From positions 1 to 64,000 of the forward strand of contig JAKOSN010000095.1 of the NCBI GenBank assembly GCA_029777335.1: 64,000 nucleotides of DNA, read 5' to 3'. The DNA comes from Planctomycetota bacterium. GTDB taxonomy: Bacteria > Planctomycetota > Planctomycetia > Gemmatales > Gemmataceae. Below are positions 33,688 to 42,540 of this stretch, one piece after another. Within the stretch, counting starts at the first letter, position 1; every line of letters begins with the position of its first letter. The position numbers were made by a program, and so were the translations under genes. The notes beneath the pieces were generated by a model. It searched no databases. It was not told where the DNA came from and saw nothing but the letters and a program-made list of their open reading frames with translations.

Positions 33688-36380
33688 AGAAAGAGATGTT
33701 GATCAACGTCCTCCAGCCGGAGGAATGCCGCATCGCCATCCTCGAAGATGGGGTGCTGGAAGAGCTTTACGTTGAACGCACCAGTCACGAGAGCTACATC
33801 GGGAATATCTACAAGGGGCGCATCGTCAATATCGAGCCCAGTATTCAGGCGGCATTCGTCGACTTTGGCGTGGGCCGCAATGGGTTTCTCCACGTCTCAG
33901 ATGTCGAACCGGCCTATTATCGGCACCTGGAACAGCGCCGCAATGGCGAGCGCGACCGGGGACGTGATCGCGATCGAGGAGGCGACCGAGATCGCGGAGA
34001 ACGAGGGGATCGCGGTGGTCGAAGGGAGTCAGGGCGAGAGTGGGAGCGAACCGAAGCGCCCCGTTCGCGCACCCCTCCGCCGCCCATCGTGATCGTGGCC
34101 CCCCCAGAGCCCTTCGAGGAAGACCTTGGTGATTTCTCTCCTCCCGAAGGCATGCCGTTACAGGAACAGGTCGATGCTGCCGTGACGAGTTCGGCAGAGG
34201 TTCCCAGCGAGGAGTTTGTCGAGGAGATCCAGACCGAGGAGATCCTCGAAGAGGAAATCGCCGAACCCACTCTCGAAACACCCGAGGCGGTGGAGGAAAC
34301 GGAAGTCGAGAGCGAGGCGGAAGTCGAACAACCAGCGGTTGAAGTCGAAACTCCGCCGGTCGAGGAGCCCACGCCGACCGAGGAAACCCCGACCCGGGGA
34401 CGTCGAACCCGAAAAACCACCACCAAGCGCACGAGCGAAGCCAAGACCAGCCGCAAGTCGCCCACCCGTCGCCGCACGCGCAAGGAAACCGCGCGCACCG
34501 AAGAAGCAACCTCCGAGGCCGTTCCCGAAAATCCGTCGAGCGATGAGGAACCACCTCGTCCGCAGCTGATGGATTCGGCGGAGCGCCGCACCGACGAGGA
34601 TGACGCTCCGGGCGGTCCCCTGGAGGACGATGACCTGTTCTTCCCTCGTCCGGCGCGCGTGGAAAAGAAGAGCAAGCCCGAATTGGTTCCCGCACCGGAG
34701 CCCCCTGCCTACGTCCCGCCTGAACCCGAGCCGGAAGAGGCCGAGATTATTCCCCCGCCCCGACTCGAACGGAGTTCACGGTCGGAACGCGGGCCACGCG
34801 GACAGGGACGACGCGAGCGAATGTCGATCGAACGACAACTGGAGGAAGATCTTCGGGCCGCCGAACTTGAAGGGGAAGCAGGCGCGGAGCGTCTCCCGGA
34901 AAAGTTTGCCGCAGAGTTCGAGGATGCCCCTCTGGAAGAAGAGTTTGAGCGGCCTGTGCGGCGCGAGGAACCGCGTCGACGCGAGGATCGTCGGGAGGAG
35001 CGACGCGGGGAGGAGCGACGCGGGGAGGAGCAACGAGAGGATCGTCGCCGACGCCGTCCGAGTACAGGCGGAGGAGGAGGCGGTCGACCCGGTGCCGGGC
35101 GTCCCAAGCCGCTGATTCAGGATATTTTCAAGCGCGGGCAGGAAGTCCTTGTGCAGGTGATCAAGGAAGGGATGGGAACCAAGGGGCCCACCCTGAGCAC
35201 GTACATCAGCATCGCTGGCCGTTACCTGGTGTTGATGCCTGGATTGAACCGCGTGGGGGTGTCGCGCAAGATCGCCGATGAGGAACAACGGCGTCGCCTG
35301 CGCGAGATTTTCAATGAACTGAAGCCGCCGCGCGGGCTGGGGTTCATCATCCGCACCGCCGGCATCGACAAGAACAAGAAAGAACTGCAAGGCGATCTCG
35401 CCTACCTGTCGCGGCTGTGGCAGGTGGTGGTGCGTCGGATTCGCAAGTTAAAAGCACCCGCGGAGATCTATCAGGAAAGCGATATGATCACGCGGACCAT
35501 CCGCGATACCTTCACCGCCGATATCGACACCATCTGGGTCGATGAACCCACCGCCTTCGAGCACGCGCAGGAGTTTCTCCAGATCGTGATGCCGCGGTAC
35601 GCCAACCGCATCAAGCTCTACACGGGGAAAGAACCGCTCTTCCACAAGTATGGGATTGAGAGCGAAATCGACCGCATTCAGCTGAAGAAAGTCCCGCTGC
35701 CTCATGGTGGATCGATTGTTATTGAGCAGACCGAGGCGCTGGTGGCGATTGATGTCAACAGCGGGAACTATCGCTCGGAAAATCAGAACGCGGAGGAAAC
35801 CGCGTATCAGATGAATCTGTACGCCGCCAAGGAGATCGCCCGGCAACTGCGTCTGCGCGACCTGGGGGGCGTGATCGTCAACGACTTCATCGACATGCGC
35901 GAGGAGAAACATCGTCGCGCGGTGGAAAAGGCGATGCGCGACGCGGTCAAGCGCGATCGGGCACGGACCAAGGTGCTGAAGATCTCGGCTTTTGGTATCA
36001 TCGAGATGACGCGCCAACGTATCCGTCCCTCCCTGAAGCGAAGCGTTTACGAGGATTGTCCGCACTGCAATGCCGTCGGTCATGTGAAGACCTGCGAAAG
36101 CATGAGCATCGAGGTCATGCGTATGATTCAGCTGGCCGCCCACCGAGACAACGTGGACCACATTGACATCAAGGTGACCGCCTCAGTCGCCAACTATCTG
36201 CTCAACCGCAAACGCAAGGAGATCTCGCGACTGGAAGAGGAAGGCAACATTGCGGTGCAGATCATCGGCGTCCCACATGCACCGCCGGAGACGCTGGACT
36301 TCCTTTGCTACGACAGCAACAATAATGAGGTGCGCTTGCACCCGGTGGAAGCGCAACCCCGGCGTCCCGCACGACGGTGA
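33684..36380 (+). CDS. Ribonuclease E/G family protein with a large charged insertion in the S1 domain
   Basis: 898 residues from ATG 33684, which overlaps the DUF2344 stop. The N-terminal S1 half ends at about residue 80 (FVDFGVGRNGFLHVSDVEP). Some 390 residues rich in Glu, Arg and Pro follow, then the second S1 half resumes near residue 473 (IQDIFKRGQEVLVQVIKEG, then YLVLMPG). The catalytic DNase I-like part has VAIDVNSG and GGVIVNDFIDMREE (metal-binding Asp residues), and the zinc-link motif CPHC is at EDCPHCNAVGHVKTC. RNase E/G cleaves single-stranded A/U-rich RNA in mRNA decay and rRNA/tRNA processing. The large insertion probably extends away as an intrinsically disordered loop and may bind RNA or partners. 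Confidence 0.92.
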   Translation: MKKEMLINVLQPEECRIAILEDGVLEELYVERTSHESYIGNIYKGRIVNIEPSIQAAFVDFGVGRNGFLHVSDVEPAYYRHLEQRRNGERDRGRDRDRGGDRDRGERGDRGGRRESGREWERTEAPRSRTPPPPIVIVAPPEPFEEDLGDFSPPEGMPLQEQVDAAVTSSAEVPSEEFVEEIQTEEILEEEIAEPTLETPEAVEETEVESEAEVEQPAVEVETPPVEEPTPTEETPTRGRRTRKTTTKRTSEAKTSRKSPTRRRTRKETARTEEATSEAVPENPSSDEEPPRPQLMDSAERRTDEDDAPGGPLEDDDLFFPRPARVEKKSKPELVPAPEPPAYVPPEPEPEEAEIIPPPRLERSSRSERGPRGQGRRERMSIERQLEEDLRAAELEGEAGAERLPEKFAAEFEDAPLEEEFERPVRREEPRRREDRREERRGEERRGEEQREDRRRRRPSTGGGGGGRPGAGRPKPLIQDIFKRGQEVLVQVIKEGMGTKGPTLSTYISIAGRYLVLMPGLNRVGVSRKIADEEQRRRLREIFNELKPPRGLGFIIRTAGIDKNKKELQGDLAYLSRLWQVVVRRIRKLKAPAEIYQESDMITRTIRDTFTADIDTIWVDEPTAFEHAQEFLQIVMPRYANRIKLYTGKEPLFHKYGIESEIDRIQLKKVPLPHGGSIVIEQTEALVAIDVNSGNYRSENQNAEETAYQMNLYAAKEIARQLRLRDLGGVIVNDFIDMREEKHRRAVEKAMRDAVKRDRARTKVLKISAFGIIEMTRQRIRPSLKRSVYEDCPHCNAVGHVKTCESMSIEVMRMIQLAAHRDNVDHIDIKVTASVANYLLNRKRKEISRLEEEGNIAVQIIGVPHAPPETLDFLCYDSNNNEVRLHPVEAQPRRPARR

Positions 36381-36403
36381 GTGTCAGGAGGAAGGACTGC
36401 ATA

Positions 36404-36440
36404 CCCGCAACGCGGCCTCCTCGGCGAGGCGCGTTGCGGG
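36404..36440 (+). terminator. Hairpin terminator after the RNase E/G gene
   Basis: A CCCGCAACGC/GCGTTGCGGG stem (36404-36413 with 36431-36440) with an inner GCCTC/GAGGC stem lies 24 bases after the stop codon. Confidence 0.65.
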
Positions 36441-36506
36441 GACTCTCCTTGCGGGTTGGGAATGTTGCCGCTGTTCAGATCCCCCTCACGATGCTAAACT
36501 GACGTT

Positions 36507-37346
36507 ATGAACCCGAGCGAGCAACCCAGCATGGCAAAGGGACGTCCCAAGAGGGGGGTCCCCGAAGGCTTGTGGATCCGCTGTCCACAATGCAAGGCCA
36601 CTCTCTTTCGCAAGGAAGTGGAGAGCCGCTACAACGTCTGTCCGGAGTGCCAGTATCACTTCTATCTCCCGGCGCGCGACCGCATTCAGCAATTACTCGA
36701 TCCGGAGAGTTTCGAGGAGTGGTTCACCCAGCTTTCGCCGCGAGATCCGCTGGAATTCAAGGATCGCATTGCGTATGCGGAGCGCCTCAAGGCGGAGCAA
36801 GGCAAGACCGGCATGCGCGATGCGGCAGTGGTGGGGCGCGGATACATCCGAGGGCGTCCCGTGGTCCTGGGCATCACCGATTTCGCCTTCATGGCCGGGA
36901 GCATGGGCTCGGTCGTGGGCGAAAAACTGGCGCGGGCCGCTGAGGAAGCGCAGCGCCTCATGCTGCCGCTGCTGATCGTGAGTGGGTCTGGCGGGGGCGC
37001 CCGCATGCAGGAGGGAATTCTCTCGTTGATGCAGATGGCCAAGGTCTCCGCTGCCTTAGCGCGGTATGATCAAAGCGGCGGACTTTACATTTGCATCCTC
37101 ACCAATCCCACGATGGGTGGGGTGGCCGCGAGTTTTGCTCTGCAAGGGGATATTACCCTGGCCGAGCCGGGTGCCCTGATCGGCTTTGCCGGCAAGCGCA
37201 CCATCTGGAACACGGTGCGCCTTGAACTCCCCGAGGGGTTCCAGACAAGCGAATTCCTGCTCAAGCATGGCTTCGTGGATCGGATCGTCCACCGACAAGA
37301 TCTGCGCACCGAGGTGGCCCGACTGATCGATTACTGCGAACATTGA
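36507..37346 (+). CDS. accD: Acetyl-CoA carboxylase carboxyltransferase subunit beta
   Basis: 279 residues, normal for AccD. The N-terminal four-Cys zinc ribbon is visible (C26, C29, C45, C48: CPQC and CPEC). The crotonase-like core includes [35 protein letters not shown] and [12 protein letters not shown], and [10 protein letters not shown] near the end. AccD with AccA transfers the carboxyl group from biotin-BCCP to acetyl-CoA in fatty acid synthesis. No accA, accB or accC gene is seen here. A second in-frame ATG at 36531 is a possible start; the zinc ribbon is complete either way. Confidence 0.96.
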   Translation: MNPSEQPSMAKGRPKRGVPEGLWIRCPQCKATLFRKEVESRYNVCPECQYHFYLPARDRIQQLLDPESFEEWFTQLSPRDPLEFKDRIAYAERLKAEQGKTGMRDAAVVGRGYIRGRPVVLGITDFAFMAGSMGSVVGEKLARAAEEAQRLMLPLLIVSGSGGGARMQEGILSLMQMAKVSAALARYDQSGGLYICILTNPTMGGVAASFALQGDITLAEPGALIGFAGKRTIWNTVRLELPEGFQTSEFLLKHGFVDRIVHRQDLRTEVARLIDYCEH

Positions 37347-37371
37347 TCCACCTCTCACTCGGAACGCAGAC

Positions 37372-38268
37372 GTGAGCAGCATCTCCCAGTTTTTCAAGAA
37401 GCTGTTCGGCGGGAAGAGCAAGCCCAAATCGACCCTGCCGAAGATCGATGTCAAAAAACGTTTTGAGCTCCTGGGCCGTACTGGCCAGGGGAGCATGTCC
37501 AAGGTGTGGCGGGCGCGCGACAAGCAACTCGGGCGCACCGTCTGTTTGAAACTGCTCGACAAGACCAAGACCGCTCAATTCGAGGCACGCTTCCAGGGGA
37601 TGAAACGCCCCAGCGAGGGCGTCATCTGCATGGGGTTGCGCCACAAGAACATCGTGCAGACTTTCGAATACGGGATCTCCCACGAGGGGGAACCGTGCCT
37701 GATCATGGAACTGATCGATGGGCTGGGGTTGAACTTCCTGGTGGAAACCGCCAGCCCGCAGCTGACCGGCAACCGGGTCAACTACCTGGTGCAGATCGCC
37801 AACGCTCTGGAGTATCTGCACAACCAGGGATTTCTCCATCGCGACATCTGTCCGCGCAACATCATGGTTACGAAGGAGCATGTGGTCAAACTGATCGATT
37901 TCGGGCTGGCAATCCCCAATACGCCAGAGTTCTGCCGCCCCGGCAATCGTACGGGCACGCCCAACTACCTGGCGCCGGAGATTATCCGCCGAGTAAGTAC
38001 CGATGCACGCGTGGATATGTTTGCGCTGGGGGTGACCGCCTACGAGGTGTTCACCATGCAGCTGCCGTGGGAGAAGACCGCCTCGCTGCAGACGTTGCTC
38101 AGCCATTTGAACAGTCCGGGGAAGGACCCGCAGGAAGCCAATCCCAAGCTGGACAAGCCCACAGCGACTCTGCTGCGCAGGGCGATCGAGCGCGATCGCG
38201 AGGCTCGTTTTCAGAATCCGGCCGAATTTCGTGAGGCGCTTCTGGCGCTCCCGAAGAAGGACTGGTAA
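37372..38268 (+). CDS. Cytosolic Hanks-type serine/threonine protein kinase with a modified catalytic loop
   Basis: 298 residues from a GTG start at 37372. The domain is complete: glycine loop LGRTGQGSMSKVW, invariant Lys in VCLKLLD, catalytic loop HRDICPRN, DFG in KLIDFGLA and APE in YLAPEI. The usual Lys of HRDIKPxN is replaced by Cys (HRDICPRN). A basic N-terminal stretch (KKLFGGKSKPK) and no transmembrane helix or sensor domain imply a cytosolic enzyme. It follows accD by 25 bases and may be co-transcribed. The substrate is unknown. Confidence 0.9.
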   Translation: MSSISQFFKKLFGGKSKPKSTLPKIDVKKRFELLGRTGQGSMSKVWRARDKQLGRTVCLKLLDKTKTAQFEARFQGMKRPSEGVICMGLRHKNIVQTFEYGISHEGEPCLIMELIDGLGLNFLVETASPQLTGNRVNYLVQIANALEYLHNQGFLHRDICPRNIMVTKEHVVKLIDFGLAIPNTPEFCRPGNRTGTPNYLAPEIIRRVSTDARVDMFALGVTAYEVFTMQLPWEKTASLQTLLSHLNSPGKDPQEANPKLDKPTATLLRRAIERDREARFQNPAEFREALLALPKKDW

Positions 38269-38384
38269 TCCCTTCGCCGAGTGCCACTTCCGCACATTTG
38301 GCACGTTCCTTGCACGTTGATCATCCGGTCACTCGTTTTGGGTGTGATCCCTCACTTCTGCCCCAAAGACGAAGGAGACAGGCG

Positions 38385-38855
38385 ATGACTACTCCCCTGT
38401 GGATCAAGAAGATGCTGGAGCAGCGCGGCGTTCCTTATCGGGAATCCCATCATGCCGAAGCCGTGACTGCGCAGGAAGTTGCCCAGCACGAACACGTCAC
38501 CGGCCATCGGGTGGTCAAGGTCGTTGTGGCCGTGGCCGATGGCAAGCCGATTGAACTCGTTCTCCCGGCCGCCCGCAAGGTGGACCTTGATCGGCTCCGC
38601 ACACTCATGGGCGTTCATGACCTCCGGCTGGCCTCCGAGGCGGAGATGGCCTCGATGTTCCCCGGCTGTGAAGTTGGAGCAGTTCCCCCGCTGGACAACT
38701 GGCCCGGCATTCCGGTCATCATGGATCGTTCGATGGACGTCAAGGGCGAAATCCTCTTCCAGGCAGGCACGCATGAGGATGCCGTGCGCGTTCGTTTCGA
38801 CGACTGGTTCCGGGTGGTCCATCCTCGGGTCGAGGAATTCTCCACGCTGGCCTGA
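38385..38855 (+). CDS. YbaK/aminoacyl-tRNA deacylase-like protein
   Basis: 156 residues from ATG 38385, which has an AAGGAG ribosome-binding site seven bases upstream; longer starts lack one. The sequence has a YbaK/ProX-like core: GVPYRESHHAEAVTAQEVAQ, then HRVVKVVVAVADGKPIELVLPAARKVD, and IMDRSMDVKGEILFQAG. Members deacylate mischarged tRNAs (for example Cys-tRNA-Pro) in trans. The conserved Lys is in HRVVKVV. It is followed 21 bases later by a hydrolase gene. Substrate specificity is uncertain. Confidence 0.85.
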   Translation: MTTPLWIKKMLEQRGVPYRESHHAEAVTAQEVAQHEHVTGHRVVKVVVAVADGKPIELVLPAARKVDLDRLRTLMGVHDLRLASEAEMASMFPGCEVGAVPPLDNWPGIPVIMDRSMDVKGEILFQAGTHEDAVRVRFDDWFRVVHPRVEEFSTLA

Positions 38856-38876
38856 GGAGGAAAAAGGAGGCTCGGG

Positions 38877-39563
38877 ATGAGTCACACGACACAACAGACC
38901 ATCGAGCCGCGTGAAATCACCATCCGCGCTGGCAGACGAACGCTGGCGGGAACGCTTACCGTTCCCGCGGAGGCGCTGGGAGCGGTTGTCTTTGCTCATG
39001 GCAGCGGGAGCAGCCGCTTTAGCCCTCGAAATCGCTTTGTTGCCAGGCAACTCCAGGAAGGCCGCCTCGCCACCTTGCTTCTGGATCTTCTCGAAGAGGA
39101 AGAGACCCAGGATCGCGAAAATGTGTTCAATATTCCACTCCTGGCGGAGCGCTTGCAGGTGGCCGCAACCTGGATGCGGGAGCAACCTTCAACCCGTGCG
39201 CTGCGCCTGGGCTTTTTTGGAGCGAGTACCGGAGCGGCCGCCGCCCTGGTCGCTGCGGCCCAGGTAGGCGACGCGGTAGGGGCCGTGGTTTCGCGCGGAG
39301 GACGTCCGGATCTGGCCACGACGGCACTGCCGCTGGTGACCGCTCCCACATTGTTGCTGGTGGGAGGTAACGATGAGATCGTTCTCGAATTGAACGAACA
39401 GGCCTATCGGGCGCTGCGTTGTCCGCGTCAGCTGGTGGTGATTCCCGGGGCGACGCACCTCTTTCCCGAGCCCGGGGCGCTCGAAGAGGTGGCGCGACTG
39501 GCCAGGAACTGGTTCAGCCAGTATCTTGCTTCCGCGAATCAGCCGGTGGCGGCCCAGGGATGA
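38877..39563 (+). CDS. Alpha/beta-hydrolase (dienelactone hydrolase-like)
   Basis: 228 residues from ATG 38877. An oxyanion-type start AHGSGSSRFSPRNR, the nucleophile elbow GFFGASTGAAAA (Ser), an acid in LLLVGGNDEIV and His in IPGATHLF form the catalytic set. This hydrolase type is frequently encoded next to, or fused with, the phosphoribosyltransferase type that follows. It has no signal peptide. The biological substrate is unknown. Confidence 0.87.
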   Translation: MSHTTQQTIEPREITIRAGRRTLAGTLTVPAEALGAVVFAHGSGSSRFSPRNRFVARQLQEGRLATLLLDLLEEEETQDRENVFNIPLLAERLQVAATWMREQPSTRALRLGFFGASTGAAAALVAAAQVGDAVGAVVSRGGRPDLATTALPLVTAPTLLLVGGNDEIVLELNEQAYRALRCPRQLVVIPGATHLFPEPGALEEVARLARNWFSQYLASANQPVAAQG

Positions 39564-39602
39564 GCGCATCCTGAGACGGCTTTTGGCGAGAAGGAGAGCA
39601 TC

Positions 39603-40241
39603 ATGTTTCGCAATCGTGAAGATGCGGCCCTCCAGCTCGCGCAGCAGTTGAAACGCCGACCTCTGCGCGAGCCGGTCGTGCTCGGCATTCCCCGAGGCGG
39701 AGTCGTGCTTGGTGCCGTGCTCGCGGATCAACTCGGCGCCGATCTCGATATTGTCCTGGCTCGCAAATTGCGCGCACCGGACCAGCCTGAACTGGCGTTG
39801 GGTGCTGTCTCCGAGGATGGAGAGGTCTATCTCAAGGATCACGCCCGTGTGATCCTGGGCGACGATACGGATTATCTGGAGGCCGAACGTCGTTATCAGA
39901 TGGCCGAGATTGCGCGTCGGCAAAAGCTCTTTCGCCAGGTGCGTCCTCGTGTCTCCGTGGAAGGACGATCAGTCATTGTCACCGATGATGGGATCGCCAC
40001 GGGGTCGACGATGTTCGCCGCCTTGCACGTGGTTCGTGGGGAAAAAGCGCACGAAGTGATTGTGGCGGTTCCGGTGGCACCCCATAACCGCCTCACCGAG
40101 ATTCGCAGCTGGTGTGATACCCTGGTCTGCCTGCTTGCGCCAGAGCACTTCTGGGGCATCGGACAGTTCTACGAGGACTTCACTCAGGTCGAGGACGAGG
40201 AGGTGCTGAACCTGTTGCGCGCTCATGCACCAGTTGCTTGA
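39603..40241 (+). CDS. Phosphoribosyltransferase-domain protein
   Basis: 212 residues. The PRPP motif VIVTDDGIATGSTM is in the expected position (near residues 124-137), and LGIPRGGVVLGAVLADQLGADLD is the N-terminal loop. These standalone enzymes resemble ComF/HPRT folds. The neighbouring dienelactone hydrolase-like gene is a standard partner, found fused in several bacteria. The substrate base is unknown. The start ATG 39603 follows GAGAAGGAGAGC, a good ribosome-binding site. Confidence 0.88.
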   Translation: MFRNREDAALQLAQQLKRRPLREPVVLGIPRGGVVLGAVLADQLGADLDIVLARKLRAPDQPELALGAVSEDGEVYLKDHARVILGDDTDYLEAERRYQMAEIARRQKLFRQVRPRVSVEGRSVIVTDDGIATGSTMFAALHVVRGEKAHEVIVAVPVAPHNRLTEIRSWCDTLVCLLAPEHFWGIGQFYEDFTQVEDEEVLNLLRAHAPVA

Positions 40242-40381
40242 AGGATTGGGAGAACCTGGGCGGATCCGCCCGCGCAGTGGGCCTGGTTCTGCCCGAGACC
40301 AAGGAGCCACCGCCTGGCATACTTCCAGGCGCAGGGAAGGGCGGTCTGCTCATGCCGACAATGCCCTGGAGGATTTCCCCT

Positions 40382-40804
40382 ATGGCAAAGATAACTTTCA
40401 CCAAGGTAAACCAGAATTACAGCACCACGGCGCCTGATGGGTTCAAGGACTACGCGGCGAGGGAGTGGGGAGACTCTTCACCAAATACCTGCGCGGTCCG
40501 ATTGGCTTACGCGATCTGGAAAACCGACCGGCACTTTTTCCGCACTGTGAAAGCGAATGCAGAGTGGTACGGGCTTCCGGTTAGAGCGAACGAACTGGCC
40601 CACATCTTCGCCAAGAAACTAGGGCGCGCGACCCACGTGGAGAATCCCACCAAGATCGCTAATCGCAAAGGGATTATTTTCTTTGATACGATTAGCGGCT
40701 ATTCCGGCTCCGGGCACATCTCCCTCTGGGACGGCTCTCAGGTGGTGGACGGGGGAGATTACTTCAACCGTTCGCCCCGTGTTTACTTCTGGCCGTTGCC
40801 ATGA
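40382..40804 (+). CDS. Tae4-like amidase (type VI effector amidase family), orphan
   Basis: 140 residues from ATG 40382, with GGAGG nine bases upstream; upstream in-frame sequence is not protein-like. The NlpC/P60-type dyad is visible as C37 in NTCAVRLAYAI and H112 in GSGHISLWDG, and the layout matches T6SS amidase effector 4 (Tae4), which cuts gamma-D-glutamyl-mDAP bonds in peptidoglycan. There is no signal peptide. No Tai4-like immunity gene and no type VI genes are found nearby; the next genes downstream are on the other strand. The segment appears somewhat less GC-rich than its neighbours, which hints at transfer. A cell-wall housekeeping role is the alternative. Confidence 0.8.
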   Translation: MAKITFTKVNQNYSTTAPDGFKDYAAREWGDSSPNTCAVRLAYAIWKTDRHFFRTVKANAEWYGLPVRANELAHIFAKKLGRATHVENPTKIANRKGIIFFDTISGYSGSGHISLWDGSQVVDGGDYFNRSPRVYFWPLP

Positions 40805-40843
40805 AAGCAGGGGATGCCTGCTCGCACGACGAGAACGCTCGCC

Positions 40844-40885
40844 CCTCCCCTTTTCAGGCGCCCCCGATATCCCGAAAAGGGGAGG
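40844..40885. terminator. Bidirectional hairpin terminator
   Basis: The stem CTCCCCTTTTC at 40845-40855 pairs with 40874-40884 and is extended by one C-G pair. It lies between the convergent amidase and lipoprotein genes, and its A/T tracts suit both directions. Confidence 0.7.
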
Positions 40886-40906
40886 AGAGCTTTTGCTCAG
40901 AGGCAT

Positions 40907-41155
40907 TCACTCCTGGGTGGTTTGCTCGCGATCGATCTCGCTTTGCAATCGCTTGCAGATCTCCCGCGCGTTTGCTGCAGTGACGTCGCTGGGAGTCACC
41001 GCAGGCGGTTCGACGGGCTTCTGGGCGGTGAACTCTTCCATCGGTGGAGGAGGCGCGGGGAGTTTGTCCTTGGTCTCTGCCACCGTTTGTGGTCCGAGGC
41101 ACCCCAGCCCCGAAAGGGCAATCACCAGCACCAGGGTCAGTGTCGCCTTTTTCAT
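40907..41155 (-). CDS. Small lipoprotein of unknown function
   Basis: 82 residues. The signal peptide ends in a lipobox LSGLGCLG (Cys about residue 19), followed by a Pro/Ala/Glu-rich mature region and a C-terminal helix (AREICKRLQSEIDRE). It overlaps the upstream gene by ATGA, indicating a two-gene unit. No family recognised; probably a surface-anchored spacer. Confidence 0.7.
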   Translation of the reverse strand: MKKATLTLVLVIALSGLGCLGPQTVAETKDKLPAPPPPMEEFTAQKPVEPPAVTPSDVTAANAREICKRLQSEIDREQTTQE

Positions 41156-41682
41156 GGCTTCTCCTTTCGAGGGATCGCTGGGACAGGGGCGTCCTTCGCG
41201 ACGGTCTTGCTCCGCGGTTGCGGGTCGCTTCGCTCGGGCTGTTCATCCGTTGGCGGCGCTTCTTTCCCCGGGATGGTCGGCAAGTGCGCGGTCTGTTTCA
41301 GGTAAAGCGACCAGGCGCGCTCGTTGAGTTCCTCCGCCCGCTTCTGCAGGTCGAGATCCTCGGTTTCCAGGGCGATTTGCTGCAAGCGATCGCACACTGC
41401 CTGACGGCGCATCAGATCCGCCTTGGCCTTTTCGCGTGTTTCGCGCGCCTGCTCCACGAGCTGGGCCGATTTGTCGCTGGCGCTGGCGGCAGTTTCCTTC
41501 TCCGTCTTCTCTTCCTCGGCCTCGACCTTGGGCTCCGGCTTGTGCTCGTGCGGCCAGAGCCGGTCCCACCAACTGGGCGAGGAGGACGGTTTGGGGGAGT
41601 CGTGCTCGGCGGCACGCCCTCCCGGGACGCACAGGCCCAGACACAGCGTGGCGATCACGCTCCATAACCCCATTCGGCGCAT
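41152..41682 (-). CDS. Exported charged coiled-coil protein of unknown function
   Basis: 176 residues from ATG 41682, with GGGGGAG just upstream. A signal peptide (LWSVIATLCLGLCVPGGRA) is followed by a Pro/Ser segment and a long Lys/Glu-rich helix (KTEKETAASASDK through DLQKRAEELNERAW), likely a coiled coil. The C-terminal tail is basic and Pro-rich. It overlaps the lipoprotein gene downstream by ATGA. The pair may form a small envelope complex, but this is inference from position and export. Confidence 0.7.
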   Translation of the reverse strand: MRRMGLWSVIATLCLGLCVPGGRAAEHDSPKPSSSPSWWDRLWPHEHKPEPKVEAEEEKTEKETAASASDKSAQLVEQARETREKAKADLMRRQAVCDRLQQIALETEDLDLQKRAEELNERAWSLYLKQTAHLPTIPGKEAPPTDEQPERSDPQPRSKTVAKDAPVPAIPRKEKP

Positions 41683-41810
41683 GGCTCCCCCTTGCAAAGA
41701 ACAGCGCACACCGGATATCCCCCATGCGGTGTCGCCCTGAATCGCGAGATGTGGTTGAGAGAGGGAGGCTATGCCAAAAACGCGTGATGTTGTCCAGAGA
41801 ACTTTCTTGC

Positions 41811-41816
41811 TACAAT
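41811..41816 (+). promoter_or_regulatory. Candidate extended -10 promoter of the hemolysin III family gene
   Basis: TTGC-TACAAT (extended -10 with TGC immediately upstream) lies about 70 bases before the start. A TTGTCC at 41790-41795 is a weak -35. Confidence 0.4.
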
Positions 41817-41886
41817 AATCAACCGTGGGACCAGGACGGAGTCGCGCTCCTCCTTTCTCTCAATGCCAAAGGAGTTTATTCGAGCG

Positions 41887-42540
41887 ATGGGTTCTCCTCT
41901 GTTGCTGCGCGACCCCGTGAGTTCGTTAAGCCATCTCCTGGGCTGTGTCGCCGCCCTGTATGTGACCGCTCTGTTCTGGCGTCTGACCGCGGGGGATCGC
42001 CTGCGCCGTTGGAGTATTGTCTGCTTCGGATTGAGCATGGTGCTCCTTTACGGTGCGAGCGGCGCCTATCATGCCGTGCGCAGTCCCGAGGAAACGATCG
42101 ATTTTTTCCGGCGTCTGGATCATAGCGCGATCTACGTGCTGATTGCGGGAACCTATACGCCCGTTTTTGCCGTCCTTTTGCGGGGTAACCTGCGCGTCAT
42201 TCTCCTGCTGCTGATGTGGGGGACTGCCGTGGTGGGAATTGCTCTGAAGTGGCTGCTGCCCCTGGGACCGCACTGGCTGAGCGTGGTGATTTATATCGCC
42301 ATGGGGTGGCTGGGAGTCACGCCGATCGTTCCACTGATCCGGGCGGTGGGGGTACGGGCGATGGCCCTTGGTGCTCTGGGCGGGATTCTCTACACCACGG
42401 GCGCCGTTTGTGATGCCTTGAACTGGCCCATGCTCTACGCTCCCTTCCTGCGCCCCCACGAAGTGATGCACTTCTTTGATCTGGCCGGAACCTCCATTCA
42501 TGTGGTGTTTGTCATGCGCTATGTTTTGAGGCGCGAGTAA
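41887..42540 (+). CDS. Hemolysin III / PAQR-type membrane protein
   Basis: 217 residues from ATG 41887; ATG 41863 in frame is the alternative, since AAAGGAG lies between the two. Seven hydrophobic helices are visible. Metal-binding residues of the family are present: DPVSSLSHLLG at the start, SGAYHAVRS, FFRRLDHSAIYVLIAGTYTP, and HEVMHFFDLAGTSIHVVFV with two His residues near the C-terminus. These proteins are inner-membrane and their function in bacteria is not settled despite the hemolysin name. No partner gene is adjacent. Confidence 0.9.
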   Translation: MGSPLLLRDPVSSLSHLLGCVAALYVTALFWRLTAGDRLRRWSIVCFGLSMVLLYGASGAYHAVRSPEETIDFFRRLDHSAIYVLIAGTYTPVFAVLLRGNLRVILLLLMWGTAVVGIALKWLLPLGPHWLSVVIYIAMGWLGVTPIVPLIRAVGVRAMALGALGGILYTTGAVCDALNWPMLYAPFLRPHEVMHFFDLAGTSIHVVFVMRYVLRRE

